Below, piece after piece: positions 1-15,469 of a stretch of DNA of 64,000 nt. The DNA is taken from positions 6,220,938 to 6,284,937 of the forward strand of contig CM055111.1 in NCBI GenBank assembly GCA_029204225.1, written 5' to 3'. Position numbers and translations under genes: made by a program. The notes beneath the pieces are model-generated. The model had not been told where the DNA came from. It worked only from the letters and a program-made list of their open reading frames with translations, and did no database searches. How positions within the stretch are numbered: the first letter of the stretch is position 1; every line of letters starts with the position of its first letter. Source of the stretch: Diphasiastrum complanatum (taxonomy: Eukaryota; Streptophyta; Lycopodiopsida; Lycopodiales; Lycopodiaceae).

Positions 1-1490
1 TACACATGTGTTTCTTTGAGTAGCCGACCATGATTGTTTGCTCAGATTTGTCATCGAGCTTGCTTCTTTTTTCTTTGGGAGTGTGCTTGTATGCTGCACA
101 TCCAAACACGCATACATATGACAGATCAGGCTTTCTGCCCGTCCACATTTCGTATGGTGTTTTGTTTTCCAGTGATGTCATTGTAGATTTGTTCTGCAGG
201 TGTACAGCTGTAGCTATTGCCTCAGCCCAGAATTGACCTAGCAATTGAGCCTGTGCGATCATGCATCTAGCTTCCTCGACCAGCATTCTGTTTCTTCTTT
301 CTGCCACGCCATTGTATTCTGGTGTGTATGCAGGAGTGAACTGGTGTTCTTCACAGAATCTTGAGAATTCTATGCTTTTGTATTCACCTCTGTTGTTAGA
401 TCTAAGGATCTGTATCATTTTCGAGGTGTGTCGCTCTGCAAATGCCACGAACTTCTTGAAGGAATCAAACACTTCGTATTTCTTCTTCAAGTAGTAGATT
501 GTGGTCATCCGGTTGTAACCATCTATGAATGTCAGAAAGTATCTCAAACTTGAGAGCGAATCCATCTTCATCGGTCCACAGACATCAGAGTGGACGAGCT
601 CAAGAACCTCCTTGGCTCTTCTTCTCTCATACGTGAATAGATTTTGATGTTGCTTGCCTTTTTGACAGGCTTCGTAGAGCTCAGTTTCGAGCTTTGAAAT
701 CTCGAGACCTGTGACAATGTCTTTTTAGCTCATGTTTTACAGGCTCCACATGTTCAGATGATACATTCTCCTATGCCAGAGTTGATCTTCATTTTCTGAA
801 GCATTTAATATGCTATCAGAGTTGTTGATTATTTTAGCCTGGTAGAGGTTTTTCCTTCTTTGCATCCGACCGTTAGCAACTTGTTTGTCGTCTTCTCGAT
901 CATACGACAAGTGTTGCCGTCGAACAAAACTTGAATGCCTAGGTCTGTCATCTTGGAGACAAATAGCAGATCTTTTTTGAGTGAGGGCACATAAAGTGTT
1001 CCTGGTAGCTCCGCTTGGCCTGATAGTGTTCGCAGCTATAGAGTGCCGATGCCTTTGACATCGTGTCTACTCCCATCACGTAGAATCACTGCTCTGTTGT
1101 TTTCGAGTTCGCGAAAGTCGATCAAGACCTTCTTGTTGTAGGTCATGTGAGATGTTGCTCCTGAATCAATGACTACATCGTAGTCGTGTTCAGAGTAGCT
1201 TGTTGAAGCTTCATCGAGTATCATGAAAGCTTCGTCACCTTTGTCAGCATTCTTGATGACTCTGCAACGTTTGCCTTTTTAGCTTTGTTCTTTTTTTTTT
1301 GGGTTGAATCTGCAATCGTATGCAGAATGTCCTTTCTTGTTGTACTGCATGCAAGCCTATTGTTGGATTGAACCAACATTTGTTGGCCGTATGGCCTGGT
1401 TTGTGGCAGTGATCGCAGAAAGAAGATTGTTCTCGTTCGACCTTCGTTTCTTGTTCGTGTTGCGACAAAGTTGCAGGAGTTCACCATTTC
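1..1490 (-). pseudogene. Ty1/copia pol remnant (zinc knuckle, protease, integrase), cut by the left edge
   Basis: On the minus strand, from high to low coordinates, this reads as a copia polyprotein. A CCHC zinc knuckle (CDHCHKPGHTANKCW) lies near 1380-1430 and an aspartic protease (VIDSGATSHMTYN) near 1135-1180. Integrase follows below about 730, with a recognisable C-terminal part (NGVAERRNRM, RVFGCAAY) near 1-300. The upstream gag half is absent and similarity stops near 1490. Stops and frame changes break the reading frame, so this is a dead copy. The reverse transcriptase would lie outside the window to the left. Assignment to copia rests on the protease-then-integrase order before RT. 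It is unrelated in orientation to the gypsy remnant to its right. Confidence 0.85.
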
Positions 1491-2004
1491 TTACACATAA
1501 TTGAATGACATAACTTTTGCTATCCAATGTCTTTTAAAATGCATTTCTATAATTTATATTTTTGGTATGAAATTATTACGATGTTTAGTAATAAAATTGT
1601 ATTGATAATTTTTTTCCCATAAGCTATATGATTATGAATCATAGTTATATAGTTGTCATTGTGTTTTTACCATCATTTTTCATCGTGTATATTGTCTTTT
1701 TATTTTAACATGTATTATATGTTATATGATATTTTTAACATTTATAATATTAGCTGATAATCTGATATGAAAAGAATGTAAAAATAATTTAGGCGTCAAA
1801 GATAGCCATACATTTCTCTTTATAATGATGTTTGTGTAAGAGGAGTAAGAGTTAATTTCATTCAACAAGAATGCAAAAAGATGTAGTACAGTAGCGAATC
1901 TATATAATAAAGTTGTAGTAGCAACGATCAGACCACAATACAATTGCACTGATAAGTGTATGATTCTACTCACATATTCAAAACAATTGTTAAAGTTCTG
2001 AATA
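1491..2004. other. AT-rich intergenic stretch, no gene seen
   Basis: Strongly AT-rich sequence between the copia remnant and the dinucleotide array. I see no exon with convincing splice sites, no tRNA and no element end. Confidence 0.6.
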
Positions 2005-2660
<656 letters not shown>

Positions 2661-2664
2661 AAAA

Positions 2665-3640
2665 ATGAGAGAAGGAAGGAGGGCAGTTAAGGAGAGTAGG
2701 AGTAAGATTAAACTCCAACATGCTATGCTAGGGAGACCCTCCAGTTTTGGGCCTCATGACCTAGTACGCATGTATGGAAAAATTGACAATCACTCAATAA
2801 GAGTAATGGTGGATGATGGAGCAGCCCATAATTTCATCAATGACACCCTAGTCAAGAAACTACAGCTTCTAGAAACACCTTGTCAGCATAGGTATATAGT
2901 TTCTTTGGCAAAGGGTCATCATAAACAAGTGTGAGAAACCATGGTCAGTAATATAGATCTGAAAACTCAAGGTTATTAGGATAACCTGAACTTTCAGATC
3001 ATGCATCTGGACCGTATCGACCTAGTGCTAGAGAGAGAAATTGGCTCTACATTTTGGGCCCCACTCTCCAACGGAATTATCAAGACAATATCCTCAGTTT
3101 TCAACGAAATGGTTGAGAGGTTCATTTGCATGGAGAGCACGGAGTTCCCAATAGTCCCTTGGTGTGAAACTCAGAGCTTGTTCATCTTATGGAGGATGAT
3201 CAACATGAGGTACTTTTTTGTGACTTACAGTTTATTTCTGATGACTCTGTTTTCAGTAATATTTTTCATAAAAAGAAAAAGTTAGATAATCTATTAAGTA
3301 AGTATGCTGATGTTTTTCCTGATAATTTGCCTAGTGGTTTACCACCCCCTCTAGAGAAGTTGATCATGCAATTAACTTAGTACTTGGTACAGCAACACCC
3401 ATAGCTAGCCACCCTATTGGGTTAGTCAGTCAGAGGATCAGGAAATAACTAAACAATTAACAAAATATCTAAGTAAAGAACAAATAAAACCAAGTAGTTC
3501 CCCTTGAGCGGCACATGTCCTTTTAATTAAAAAGAAAGAAGGGTCTATGCGTTTATGCGTAGACTACAGAGGATTAAATAAAGTCACAATAAAGAATAAG
3601 TACCATATGCCTTTCTTAGTTTTACTATAGACTAAGATAT
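2665..3640 (+). pseudogene. Ty3/gypsy protease and N-terminal reverse transcriptase remnant
   Basis: The first part (2700-2930) resembles a gypsy-type retropepsin. Its active-site block reads VMVDDGAAHNFIND where the family has D-S/T-G-A, so the catalytic triad residue is substituted. A second part, in other frames, gives SKYADVFPDNLPSGLPP (3298-3350), the typical start of a gypsy [22 protein letters not shown] follows near 3550-3615. The frame breaks repeatedly between these blocks, so no protein can be made. The RT stops at KYHMPF, and the next bases are the [10 protein letters not shown] block read on the opposite strand. Confidence 0.8.
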
Positions 3641-4459
3641 CATCTAGAAAAGCCACCACAAATTTTGATTATGGCCAAAGAACATTGTTCATCCATTAGA
3701 GGAGTTTCAAGCACCAAAAGGGCTTTTGTCAAGATGTTGTTTATGACTTTTCAACTATTCGACGTACACTTGGCCCAGTTATATATTTACACCTGTGAAA
3801 GACCGCAACGTTGTTTGCCGGTTGAATTTTTTTTGGAACTTTCCGATCATATTTTTCTACAATTCAAAACTCCCGCCGGGCAGGGTCCTGACTTGTGATT
3901 GGATCGTAATTGCTTCCCGTGAGTTTTTTTGAGTGCCCGGGACTTAATAGTTGTGGTTAAAGTAAGCCTATTTTGTTCTAACACATGTGATTTATGAAAG
4001 ATCGCCAACATTATTACAATTTTGGTCTTTTATCTTCATACTGATTCATCTACTTTTAGTTTCAAACTCTATTGTTCATCTTCTTTTAGCTTTGTAATGG
4101 CTTCTGGAAGCCATGGACCACAAAGCAAAATTGTCTCAGTTTCTGTTTGTAATGAAAAAGACTCTGATGGATCTTGGATATCACATATCTATAGAATGTT
4201 TCAGTGGGTTTTCATGCATCCCTCACCAAGAGGTGTTTTTGGTATAAAGAGAAAATCAAATATGGATTATAGGAGCTTATGGAAAGGTAGAATTTTAGAC
4301 TTCAAAATTTCACCTGGTGGTCGATCCATTTCAGAGGTCTTGGTTCAACATGTCTACATGCATAAGGAAATTAGAGTGAAAGGCGTAAGTTCAAATGATA
4401 GACTCAAATGTAATTGTAAGTTTTGGAGAATTTTTTACTTTGAGCTTTTCATCAATCAT
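3545..4459 (+). repeat. Inverted repeat copy A (partner at 21471-22302)
   Basis: The reverse complement of 21471-22302 aligns along this stretch with scattered substitutions and some length differences. The largest lies near 3870-3960, where copy A has bases absent from copy B. The shared sequence starts inside the gypsy RT fragment, crosses the junction with inverted RT sequence, and continues through a first exon (4097-4386). It ends at the phrase catcaatcat. Similarity stops within a few bases on both sides, so this is a true duplicated block and not general family resemblance. Confidence 0.9.
4097..4386 (+). CDS. First exon of an unknown gene (MASGS family), intact in this copy
   Basis: The ATG at 4097 opens about 96 codons without a stop. 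The protein starts MASGSHGPQSKIV, contains KRKSNMDYRSLWKGRI, and ends near VYMHKEIRVKG. A donor-like gtaagt follows at once, and translation beyond it loses sense, so I place the exon end at about 4386. The inverted copy at 21833 has the same start but a stop where this copy has tryptophan after DYRSL. The likely next exon is the ParB-like reading frame at 4776, with an LTR fragment inside the intron between them. The function of this part is unknown to me. The basic KRK patch would suit nucleic-acid binding, which is inference. Confidence 0.55.
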
Positions 4460-4464
4460 AGCCT

Positions 4465-4740
<276 letters not shown>

Positions 4741-4775
4741 TTTTTAGTTTTGAACAAAATCATATACGAGAGATC

Positions 4776-5369
4776 GTGATCAGGGATAAATTGGTCAACC
4801 ATCATATTTTTCAGTTGCCAATTTTTAGAATTCATAGACCACGTGTTGATCCAGGTACACAGCGAAGACCTCTCGAAGTACGAGCGCCTCATAATGTGCT
4901 TGCATCAAATTTAATGAAGAAAATACAACTTAAGCCTCATGCCATTGTAGTTTCGTTCATCGTTTTAGTAGATCCTGCAGAATGCCTAGCCAAGAAAGAC
5001 TTCAACGAAGAAGAAACAATGAATTATGATTACTTTGTAATTGGTGGGTTGCATTCCGCAGAGGCTCGTAGACAATTGATGGCCATGTACCCTGCCTCCA
5101 TGGTTTTTGGTTTTGTTGATTGCAAGGTTTTCGTAGGGTTAACGATTGAAGAAGAAAAACTTTTAGCTTGGGACCATAATAACGATAATGATTATCGAGC
5201 AAAGATGTCTTTGATTGAGAAAATAAGGATTTTCCATCACGAATTCGAAGACCATATAATTAAGCATGGGAAGCCTGATATAAATCTCAGGAGAACCTAT
5301 TTGCTAAAAGTTGGAGTCTTTATTGATGAGTCAGAGAAGTCAAACGGTTTAAGATGGTTTGATCCATGA
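4776..5369 (+). CDS. ParB/sulfiredoxin-like domain protein, internal exon
   Basis: This is an open frame of about 197 codons. The block YFVIGGLHSAEARRQLM (near 5029-5079) resembles the GG-x-H-x-x-x-A core of ParB/sulfiredoxin-fold domains. It is followed by CKVFVGLTIEEEKLLAWDHN, which fits the next strand and helix of that fold. ParB-like domains bind nucleotides and can act as nucleases or CTPases in bacteria; what this eukaryotic version does is not known to me. The frame probably joins the exon at 4097-4386. It ends in a stop at the point where an LTR remnant (5370-5925) begins, so the original C-terminus is probably lost. A DDE-like gene lies just beyond that insertion on the same strand. 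The fold assignment is by eye. Confidence 0.5.
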   Translation: MIRDKLVNHHIFQLPIFRIHRPRVDPGTQRRPLEVRAPHNVLASNLMKKIQLKPHAIVVSFIVLVDPAECLAKKDFNEEETMNYDYFVIGGLHSAEARRQLMAMYPASMVFGFVDCKVFVGLTIEEEKLLAWDHNNDNDYRAKMSLIEKIRIFHHEFEDHIIKHGKPDINLRRTYLLKVGVFIDESEKSNGLRWFDP

Positions 5370-5925
5370 ATTCAAAACTTATTCACACATCCTTACAACC
5401 ATGATTGAGTAAAAGAGCACTCTACCACCATAGTTGACAAGCATGCTTCATAACCAGCATTAGTGAATCCAATTCCAAAATTCCCTTGAGAAACCAACAC
5501 TCCAAATCAAGATGCTAATCCAAGTGCTTCCTCTTTCAAATCCGATGTAGAGCTTGTCTCCCTTCCCATCCAAAACCGCCCTTAGTTGTGCTCTGATACT
5601 AATGTAAAGACCCTAAGGAATAACCCCTAAGATGAGGATAGGAGAACACAATAAGAGAGACTATGGAGCCAAACCGCCCAACCAATCCTAGATCAAACCA
5701 TGTGAAAGCTAGAGGAGAAGAGAGAAACTAGTAACCTAAAACCAATATGTTGACGGGAGAATCTCTACCTCATTATATAAAGAGTAGAGTCCCCATGCAA
5801 TCCCCATGCAGGTCAACTATAAATAGGTCACATCTCTTCATGCAGTCCTCCTACCTATTTCCATCACGTACATGCATTACTCCATATGTCTCAATTAGAG
5901 CGTCTGGGTCCTCTCAGCCTTGACA
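5370..5925 (-). mobile_element. LTR retrotransposon remnant: one LTR with primer binding site
   Basis: A 323-bp stretch (5603-5925) runs from TGTAAAGACC to CTTGACA, the TG...CA form of an LTR. Just outside it at 5590-5601 is gctctgatacta, the complement of the initiator-tRNA primer site found in copia and other plant elements. The element therefore lies on the minus strand, and 5370-5589 is leftover internal sequence without a reading frame. It separates the ParB-like frame from the DDE-like gene and probably truncated the former. Confidence 0.65.
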
Positions 5926-5956
5926 TGAAATTAAATCACGATTATACAAGGATGAC

Positions 5957-7848
5957 ATGCTTAGTGCAAATGAGAGCTTTATAAGTTACTCATATTTTAC
6001 AAGAGTGTGGAAATCTCATTTTAGCAATGTCATGATTTTTAGAAAAGTGAGAATGGGTCAGTGCAATATTTGTGTCGAGCTGAAGAATAGGAGAAAAATG
6101 GTCAGGGACGAAAATGAGATCAAGGATGTCAAAGAAGCTCTAGAGAAACATAGAGAGGAACAAGCTAGGGAGAGACAAAAAGCAATGCACCATCGAAAAA
6201 AATGTTTTTCGTCTCCATAAAAATATATTATGATGGTTATTGATGGGATGGACCACAAGCAGACATACTTACCTCATTTTGCTCGACCTCCAAAAAAAGA
6301 TTATAGATGATACATTGATTCAAATGCATCTTGTTGGGTGCTTGATATATAACGTCCGTGTGCATCCTAGAACTTTTTTGACATATCCAAATATGCACAA
6401 TGACCCCAACCTTACTGTTACTATTATGCATAAGGTGATATATGCTTGGCCCAAATGCTTGCCCCCTGTGTTGTATTTACAATTGGACAATACAACTTGG
6501 GAAAATAAAAATGAAAAGGTTTTACGATATCTCAATATGTTGGTGGCGAAAAAGATATTTAGAGAGATTAAACTTAATTTTTTGCTTGTTGGTCATGCTC
6601 ATGACCACATTGATCATATGTTTAGTACTTATTCAAAGAAATTATCGTGACATGACGCTTTTACTCTTCCCAAAATGATATCTCTCATTAAAAAAGCTTG
6701 TACGCCGAGACCACAAGTACTTTGTTTAAGAGAAACCTTCGATTTCAAGTTTTGCCAACATTGTTTCCGAATCATACCCTTGGAGAATGACAATGTCTTT
6801 CTATTTGCAAAACAATTGTCATCTGGAACATAATGGCTTCCAAAGGATAGACTAAAGTTTCTAAAATTCATTCCGGAAATCGATATGAAAGCAGCCAAGC
6901 AAATGCCTCTATTAAATCAAAAAGAGATGAAGGATGCAAAAAAGAGAAATAGAGCGATCAATTATATGGTTTGAATACAAGAGCAAAGAATTCTTATTGA
7001 CAAAGCAAAGAAATATGCAGGTGATGATAACTGTGATTGGTGGAATGATTTCTTTGTAAAACAAGAATGGATATTGGATAGAATTAACAATGATCATAAT
7101 GACATGTCTACCGAGTTTGTCATATGGCCAAATGCATCAGCTACAAAAGACATCGACGACTCAATCATTCCTCATGTGCCTCGAGAATATATCATTCCTC
7201 CTTCTGAAAATAGAGAAATATATCTTGCCTCAAGATGATCGATAGCAAGAAGAAATGAAATGGAGGAAACATGGCACGAGGATCCACAAGATTTGAAAGA
7301 AGGTTCATTGATTGCAACAATTGCATTCGACGATCCATTACAACATCCATTTTGGATTGCCAAGGTGTTGTCTATGTCTAAAGATGCCAGATCAAATCGA
7401 ATAACTTCAATTATTGTACATTGGTTTCAAACAGATCATGCTAATGCTTATAGAGGAAAATACTCATTAGAGATGTTGTGTAGCGGAAAGGGGATGAGAA
7501 GCGAAGTCAAAAAATAGCCGACGTACAAGTGTACTGCAACTCGAGGAAGTGGATATTCTTGTGTATGATTTCAAGCTCACAAGGACTGGGCATCTTCGAA
7601 AATCAACTACTGCAATTTTAAAACAAAAAATTTCCGCAAATCCTTCCCTTGAACAAACTTCTGCTGGTCCAATAGGTGCACGCGTTCAAAAGCAACTATG
7701 CCAGAAACCTACGATCTGCATTTGGAGGATGGTGGGGTACTTGTCAAAAGTGAAAGAGGAGGATGTCTCTTCAACATCTTCTAGTTCATCAATGTGCACA
7801 GGAGATACTAATGGTTATAAAAGTCAAAGTGATGACTACCCCATGTAA
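5957..7848 (+). pseudogene. Decayed DDE-like protein gene (DUF7869 type)
   Basis: Joined across several stops and frame changes, this reads as a protein with three conserved blocks. The first is IDGMDHKQTYLPHF near 6239-6280, the second LQLDNTTWENKN near 6477-6512, and the third VGHAHDHIDHMFS near 6591-6630. Upstream is a Cys-pair block, CNICVELKNRRKMV, followed by a charged helix. I recall this order from DUF7869 proteins, where the acidic residues look like a DDE-type nuclease core; catalytic activity is not established to my knowledge. The C-terminal part (7261-7500) contains HPFWIAKVLSMSKDA and HWFQTDHANAYRGKYSLEML, resembling a chromo- or Agenet-like barrel. In-frame stops near 6218, 6311 and 7237 make the copy non-functional. 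Its neighbour on the same strand is the ParB-like exon. Confidence 0.6.
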
Positions 7849-7859
7849 TGACATGTGCT

Positions 7860-10856
7860 TTGATGTTATGTTAATGGTTAAATATTGTGCTTGTTTCGAG
7901 AATTCATTTTTTGTACAGTATGTAGCGGATGTGCTTTTATGAAACAAGACATCACAATATCAAAAAGAAATTCAATCATTCAAAAAAATTATGCATATTA
8001 AATCTTACTTTGTCTTGAATCAAGTTCTAATATCAAAATTTGTACAAAAACATGTTCTTCTTGAAATTTTTAAGATGTTCAAAATGCACAAAAAGTCTTC
8101 TTTTTTTAGTAATTTTTGAATTTGTTTTATACGTGCGCATAGTATATTTCAAAATCAATTTAAAATAGTAAGGTTTTTAAGAAAATTTTAGGGAATATTC
8201 CATAAGTTTCTCCTTGGCCCACAAAATTACCCATTCAACTCGCAACGGTGTTCTCTATCCTAGTTATGAAAAAGGTCTATTTCATTGTCTGGTAAATGTC
8301 ATATAGTTGGAACCGATTCCTTTTTACTTGGTTCACAGAACCATGAATGTTAGCACGAATAATTGCATGAATACTTATTTTTGGGTACTTTTCCTTACTA
8401 GTGCTCATGAAAACCAGCAAAATTTAGGAATGGAATTGGCAGGTTTTCTCAAAAACCGGTATCATAAAAATATTTGATGGTTTTTTATACAAGCATATAA
8501 ATCCTTTTATTAGTAAAAGTCTTCAAAATATAGGTTTTTTGAGGATAACTCAAAAGAGGTTTCCAGAACACTGTTCCTTACTACATTGAAATCGATCACA
8601 TTTCAATCTAGAACTTGTTAATATTGTAAACCATACATTTTCTTGGCAAGTGGAGCATGAATGGCGTGACATGAAACTCTCTCTTCATGAATTATGCTAG
8701 ATGTTTTTAGGCCTTAGCTATCTTTCGATACATATATATATATTTATGCATATTGTAGTAGTTCGATATTTCAAAGAGTACTAGTTAATGGTCTTAGTTC
8801 TTTTTATAGTTTTACACGTATTGTACAATAAATTTGTTTGTTGTATTATTTTAATGTCCCATACAATCTTGTCTTGTAGTTGACAAGTCCTATCTTAAAA
8901 TTTTGCTAGTTCTGGTGGCACATGTAAGATCTTGTACAATTGGAGTAATAAAGTTATTATTCCTACTCGGCAATTGAATGCTTCACTTAGACTTCTCCCT
9001 TGATTGAAAGGTATGAAGATCCTTTTATATTGAGTAGGCTACAACAATAAACTTGATTTTCTACTATAGTAACTACATCATGGCATAATGTCATTTATTA
9101 AATTAGAGTTGTTGCATAATGAACCAAATACTAAGAAATTTTACAATGATTCCTAGTAACATGTTAACTACTTATTGCTTGTTGTATAATGTCTATGTTA
9201 TATCGTTAGGAACTTGGCCCACTATCATACTTGTTGTGTTAGTGACCACTTTAATAATTAAACCTTTTGACTTTCCAATATGTTTCTTGTAGGTTTTTAT
9301 TTACAAAAAATCACATGTACTTTATTCATGTAATAACAAGATGTGTCATAATATTTTTACCAGATTATACTTATATAGGTTGATATTTTTCAGTTATGAC
9401 CAATAAAAAGTGGTTGAGTTGTTGGGCATTATGACTAACTGAACTCAAGTTTCAAATACCACTTAATTATAGAATACGGTATAAAGAAAAAGCTTTGCTA
9501 TATTTGTAGCCATAAAACTTATCAATGTATAGGTTTATGGCACTAAATATGTCTTCTGTGAAAATTGTAAAATTCATCTATCTTGAGGTTTGGGGGTCCT
9601 CTTTCAAAACCACTCATTGTAAACTTGTAGATAAGTGATTAGGCCAAATTTAGAAGTCGATTACTCGTGTGTTAATGCAGGCTACTTACACTTGATGGTA
9701 GAGGTCTAGTGACGTAGCATCTCTTGATTTCATTTGTCAATTTGGGCCAATCATAATGTAAGGTGCACCAAAATAGTCCAATCATTGTAAGAGGTAGGTG
9801 GTCCAATCAAAGTAAGGGGTGATGTTTTAGAGGTCCAATATTAATCATTTTGCACCATTTCCACTCTTACCATAGAAAATATACTTGAATTTATATTGTC
9901 ATTGTGAAGGCTTTCGATTATATAGTTAAGATGGGTAGATAAGATAGGTATGAATATAGACATATGATCCTTCATGTTGTACACTTTGGAAGCCAATGAA
10001 TCACAAAGACATGTTAATCAATATTGAGTATGCTTTTAAATTCAAATCTCATGCTATGCTTTTTTTCGTTTTGATGATGAGTTGCTAAAGTGAATCACAA
10101 GAAAGATGTTTCAATGTTAGATCTTTTCCAAACGGTCTCTGAGAATTTCTTGTAACCTCCATTTGTTTGGTAGTCATTGAGAGTATGCACCATGTAATTT
10201 GTTTAGTCTACTACCTACTTTCATGTGTGCACATTTAGGAACTGGGTGCTAACACTTAATAGTCGTGGGACCCAAGAATTCTTCATCAAAATGAGTTTTT
10301 TTTTTAAAGTCTCGTAGGATTTCGTGAGAATTAAGTACCCTCTGTCCGAGCCCTGGGATGCCAGTCCAAGAATCTTGCTCACCAAACTTCATCCAGCCCA
10401 ATAATCGCTTTAGAAAGTTTTTTTGATTTACCGGTAGTTATTTTAATAGTCCCTCATTCATATCCATAAATTGTTTAACTATTGAGTGGGTAGATATTCC
10501 ACGATGTGCCTCATCATAATTGAGGAGGACAAGAGTATTACCGGTGGTGATGGAGACCTAAGCTTGAACCCTATCTATGCACTAAATAGTGAGGTTGGAA
10601 CTTGGTTGGTTGCTAGGTAGTGTTCGGGAAAGTCGACAAAGTCCAAGAATGGAACCAGCAACTTTTGTCAGAAACTGGCATGCTCGAAAACTTGCATGTT
10701 TTCTTAGGTCATAAAATAATGTATAGACGGCATGTATTGAGGGTCATCCTTGTGAAAAACTAAAAAAGTTCTTGAAATATAGGTTTTTGGAGGGGACTTC
10801 CGAAAAAAGGTTTTCAGAGCAATGGTTGCTAGGTGTTCTAAGAATAAGTTGTAGAT
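7860..10856. other. Long AT-rich stretch, no gene seen
   Basis: About 3 kb without a supported reading frame on either strand. I found no splice-bounded exon, no LTR ends and no tRNA. Short phrases near 10260-10360 (cccgggactt-like) loosely echo 3900-3960, so part may be old relatives of the unknown element. Confidence 0.5.
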
Positions 10857-10924
10857 AAGGATGTATAATGTGAATATTGTACATAATGATAAGAATGTAT
10901 AATGTAAATATTGTACATAATGAT
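10857..10924. repeat. 34-bp tandem repeat, two copies plus a partial third
   Basis: The unit atgtataatgtRaatattgt... occurs at 10857-10890 and again at 10891-10924, with two differences. A partial third copy lies near 10945-10970. Confidence 0.85.
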
Positions 10925-11364
10925 CTATTGCCCCTGAGTATTGTATATGTATAATGTAAATAATGTAGTAGATAATAATCTGCTTGCCCCTAAGTAATCC
11001 AAGCTTATGGATCGTGAGATCCTGTACAGTGTACAACTTGTAGATAATGAGTGTATACATTGTAGAATGTAATTTTTTTTTCCATGATCACCTTTTCCAT
11101 CATTGAAGAACGTGGACAATGTACGACGAAAGTCTTTTAAGCTATAAAGCACAAGTATGTTTTACATAATTTAGTGTTAAAGCTTCCCGTAAATACAAAA
11201 ACAATCGGGGCAAGCTGTCATGTCGTGCCAAGATACCTAACACAAAAAGCAAGAATACGTACGAAGATAAAGTCGCTGAGCAAGGGTACGAATAAACATG
11301 TAGAGATCTCTTTTGTCAGCTGTAGAAGAGCGATACGTATTATGTTCAAAGCAGCTGGTTCCAA

Positions 11365-13729
<2,365 letters not shown>

Positions 13730-13899
13730 TTTAATGCTTACCTTCTTTCGCTTAATCACGGACTTAGTGCTCGATCAAACAATCCTCTCAATTCAAACGC
13801 CTTTTTTTTGTAAAATAGGAAAACTTATACAGCTGCAAAACAGGACATACACATCATAGACTATTGGTGTAACGACCAAAGCTTCAGACTGAAAACTAC

Positions 13900-15372
13900 G
13901 AGATTATTATCTTAACACGGTAGGCCCGACCTGTCAACATAAAGCTCAAACATAAGACAAGAAATTGCTGAACGTGTAAAGATAAAGGCGAGTCTGAAGA
14001 CCAAACGAAAGACAGACGACAAAATTGTGTTGCACAGTGCTTTTCGAAACGGATAAAACAGTTCATCACCGAAAGCATTGAGATCACAACTTCAGATAGC
14101 TTTCACGCACCTACAAGTCAGGGGCACCATCCATTCATTCGCCACTCCAAAAAGTTACGCAGATTCCAAAACCATCCCCAGATCAACTGAGAAGAAACGG
14201 CAGAGATGATCCGATAAACCAGAAAACGATGCCAATTACACAATTTATAACGCGCAAATTGAAGCATATACTACGATCATAACTGGATCAACACACACAC
14301 ACTCTCTCTCTCCTCTCTCTCTCTCTTGCCTCGAAGGAAGAGGGCCATGACCAGACGCTCCGGTGGTTTAAAGGTTTCCGGTGAAAACCGCTTTGGCGTA
14401 ACTGGCAGTTATAAGGGGATGACCGTCTGTACCAGTGACGTCTGAAACCAAAGTATCACACGAACGACCTAGAACGACAGGCCAATGACACATACACGTG
14501 ACACTGGCATATTTCGCTTTCATTCAAAATTTTAGGAAAAATAAAATGCGTACCTGAAAATTTTAGGAAAATAAAAAGGAAAAATAATGTGTACAAAGTA
14601 ATAATTGATAGCAGTCAAGGACTGGCCCTCGGACGACCTTGCTTTTCATTTTGCAATCTTGATTGGCCCTTCCATGCCTGTAGGCCCCTCCCTTCTTTTA
14701 GAATAACCTCAAAACTTCCTCATCCACCCACAATATTCCCGGCTCCTTCCCACCTGCTATGCTTTTGCTCCTACCTTCCTCTTAATCTCGTGTTAGCCAG
14801 GTCGACCTTCCTAGCAACTTGCTCCTTCGTGAGAATTGTTGAGCTCCCCAGATCGGCATGCATTCAATGCCTTGCCATTTCTGGCATCTTTCCATCACCT
14901 GGATGCAACAAAATATCACTTGGATGCAACAAAATCTCAAAAGACGGAGGATATCGCAAGAACGGGATGGGCAAGATGAAGCATACATGCAAAGCTAATC
15001 TTGGATCCGGGTTCGGAAGAGAGACCACATGCCCGTCTCACTACCTACTTCAAGAACAAGTCGGGCTTTGCATGTGAAACGGCCCTTGGGGGCCCTAAAA
15101 TTATGTGAAGGCCTTGCTATATTTTCCTAGATATTTATTATATTCCTTGGCCTCGCCATTTTTGTGAATGACATGATTGGTCAATGGATAAACCATTTCC
15201 ATTCAAATAACTGACTTGGAGTATCACTATAACCATGTTTTTGTGGTTGAATGATTGAGTTGAAAGATCAAGACTCAATAGATAATGGATAAGAGGGCCT
15301 ACACGAGCTTTACATGATGGACCATGGTAAAATTTCTCTCTATCACAAACACACACAAATTTGTATGTTCAT

Positions 15373-15375
<3 letters not shown>
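13900..15375. other. Upstream region of LC8 and intergenic sequence, no further gene seen
   Basis: It contains a short (CA)n/(CT)n tract at about 14291-14325 and a direct repeat of ttggatgcaacaaaat near 14901-14937. The longest reading frame (14589-15077) shows no recognisable domain and no splice or coding signal that I trust. Confidence 0.45.
14243..14249 (-). promoter_or_regulatory. Possible TATA box for the LC8 gene
   Basis: The minus strand reads GCGTTATAAATTG about 515 bases upstream of the LC8 start codon, next to a TTTGCGCG block. It would imply a 5' UTR of nearly 0.5 kb, perhaps with an intron, since a donor-like gtaagc lies 12 bases before the ATG. Position only; no further support. 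Confidence 0.3.

Positions 15376-15450
<75 letters not shown>
15376..15450. repeat. (GA)n microsatellite
   Basis: About 75 bases of uninterrupted GA, ending 20 bases before the first copy of the direct repeat that flanks the tRNA-derived insertion. Confidence 0.97.
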
Positions 15451-15457
<7 letters not shown>

Positions 15458-15469
15458 GGCATCACATGC

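Noticed and set aside
14589-15077. A 162-codon open frame as a gene
   Set aside because: No recognisable domain; composition and short internal repeats look non-coding.
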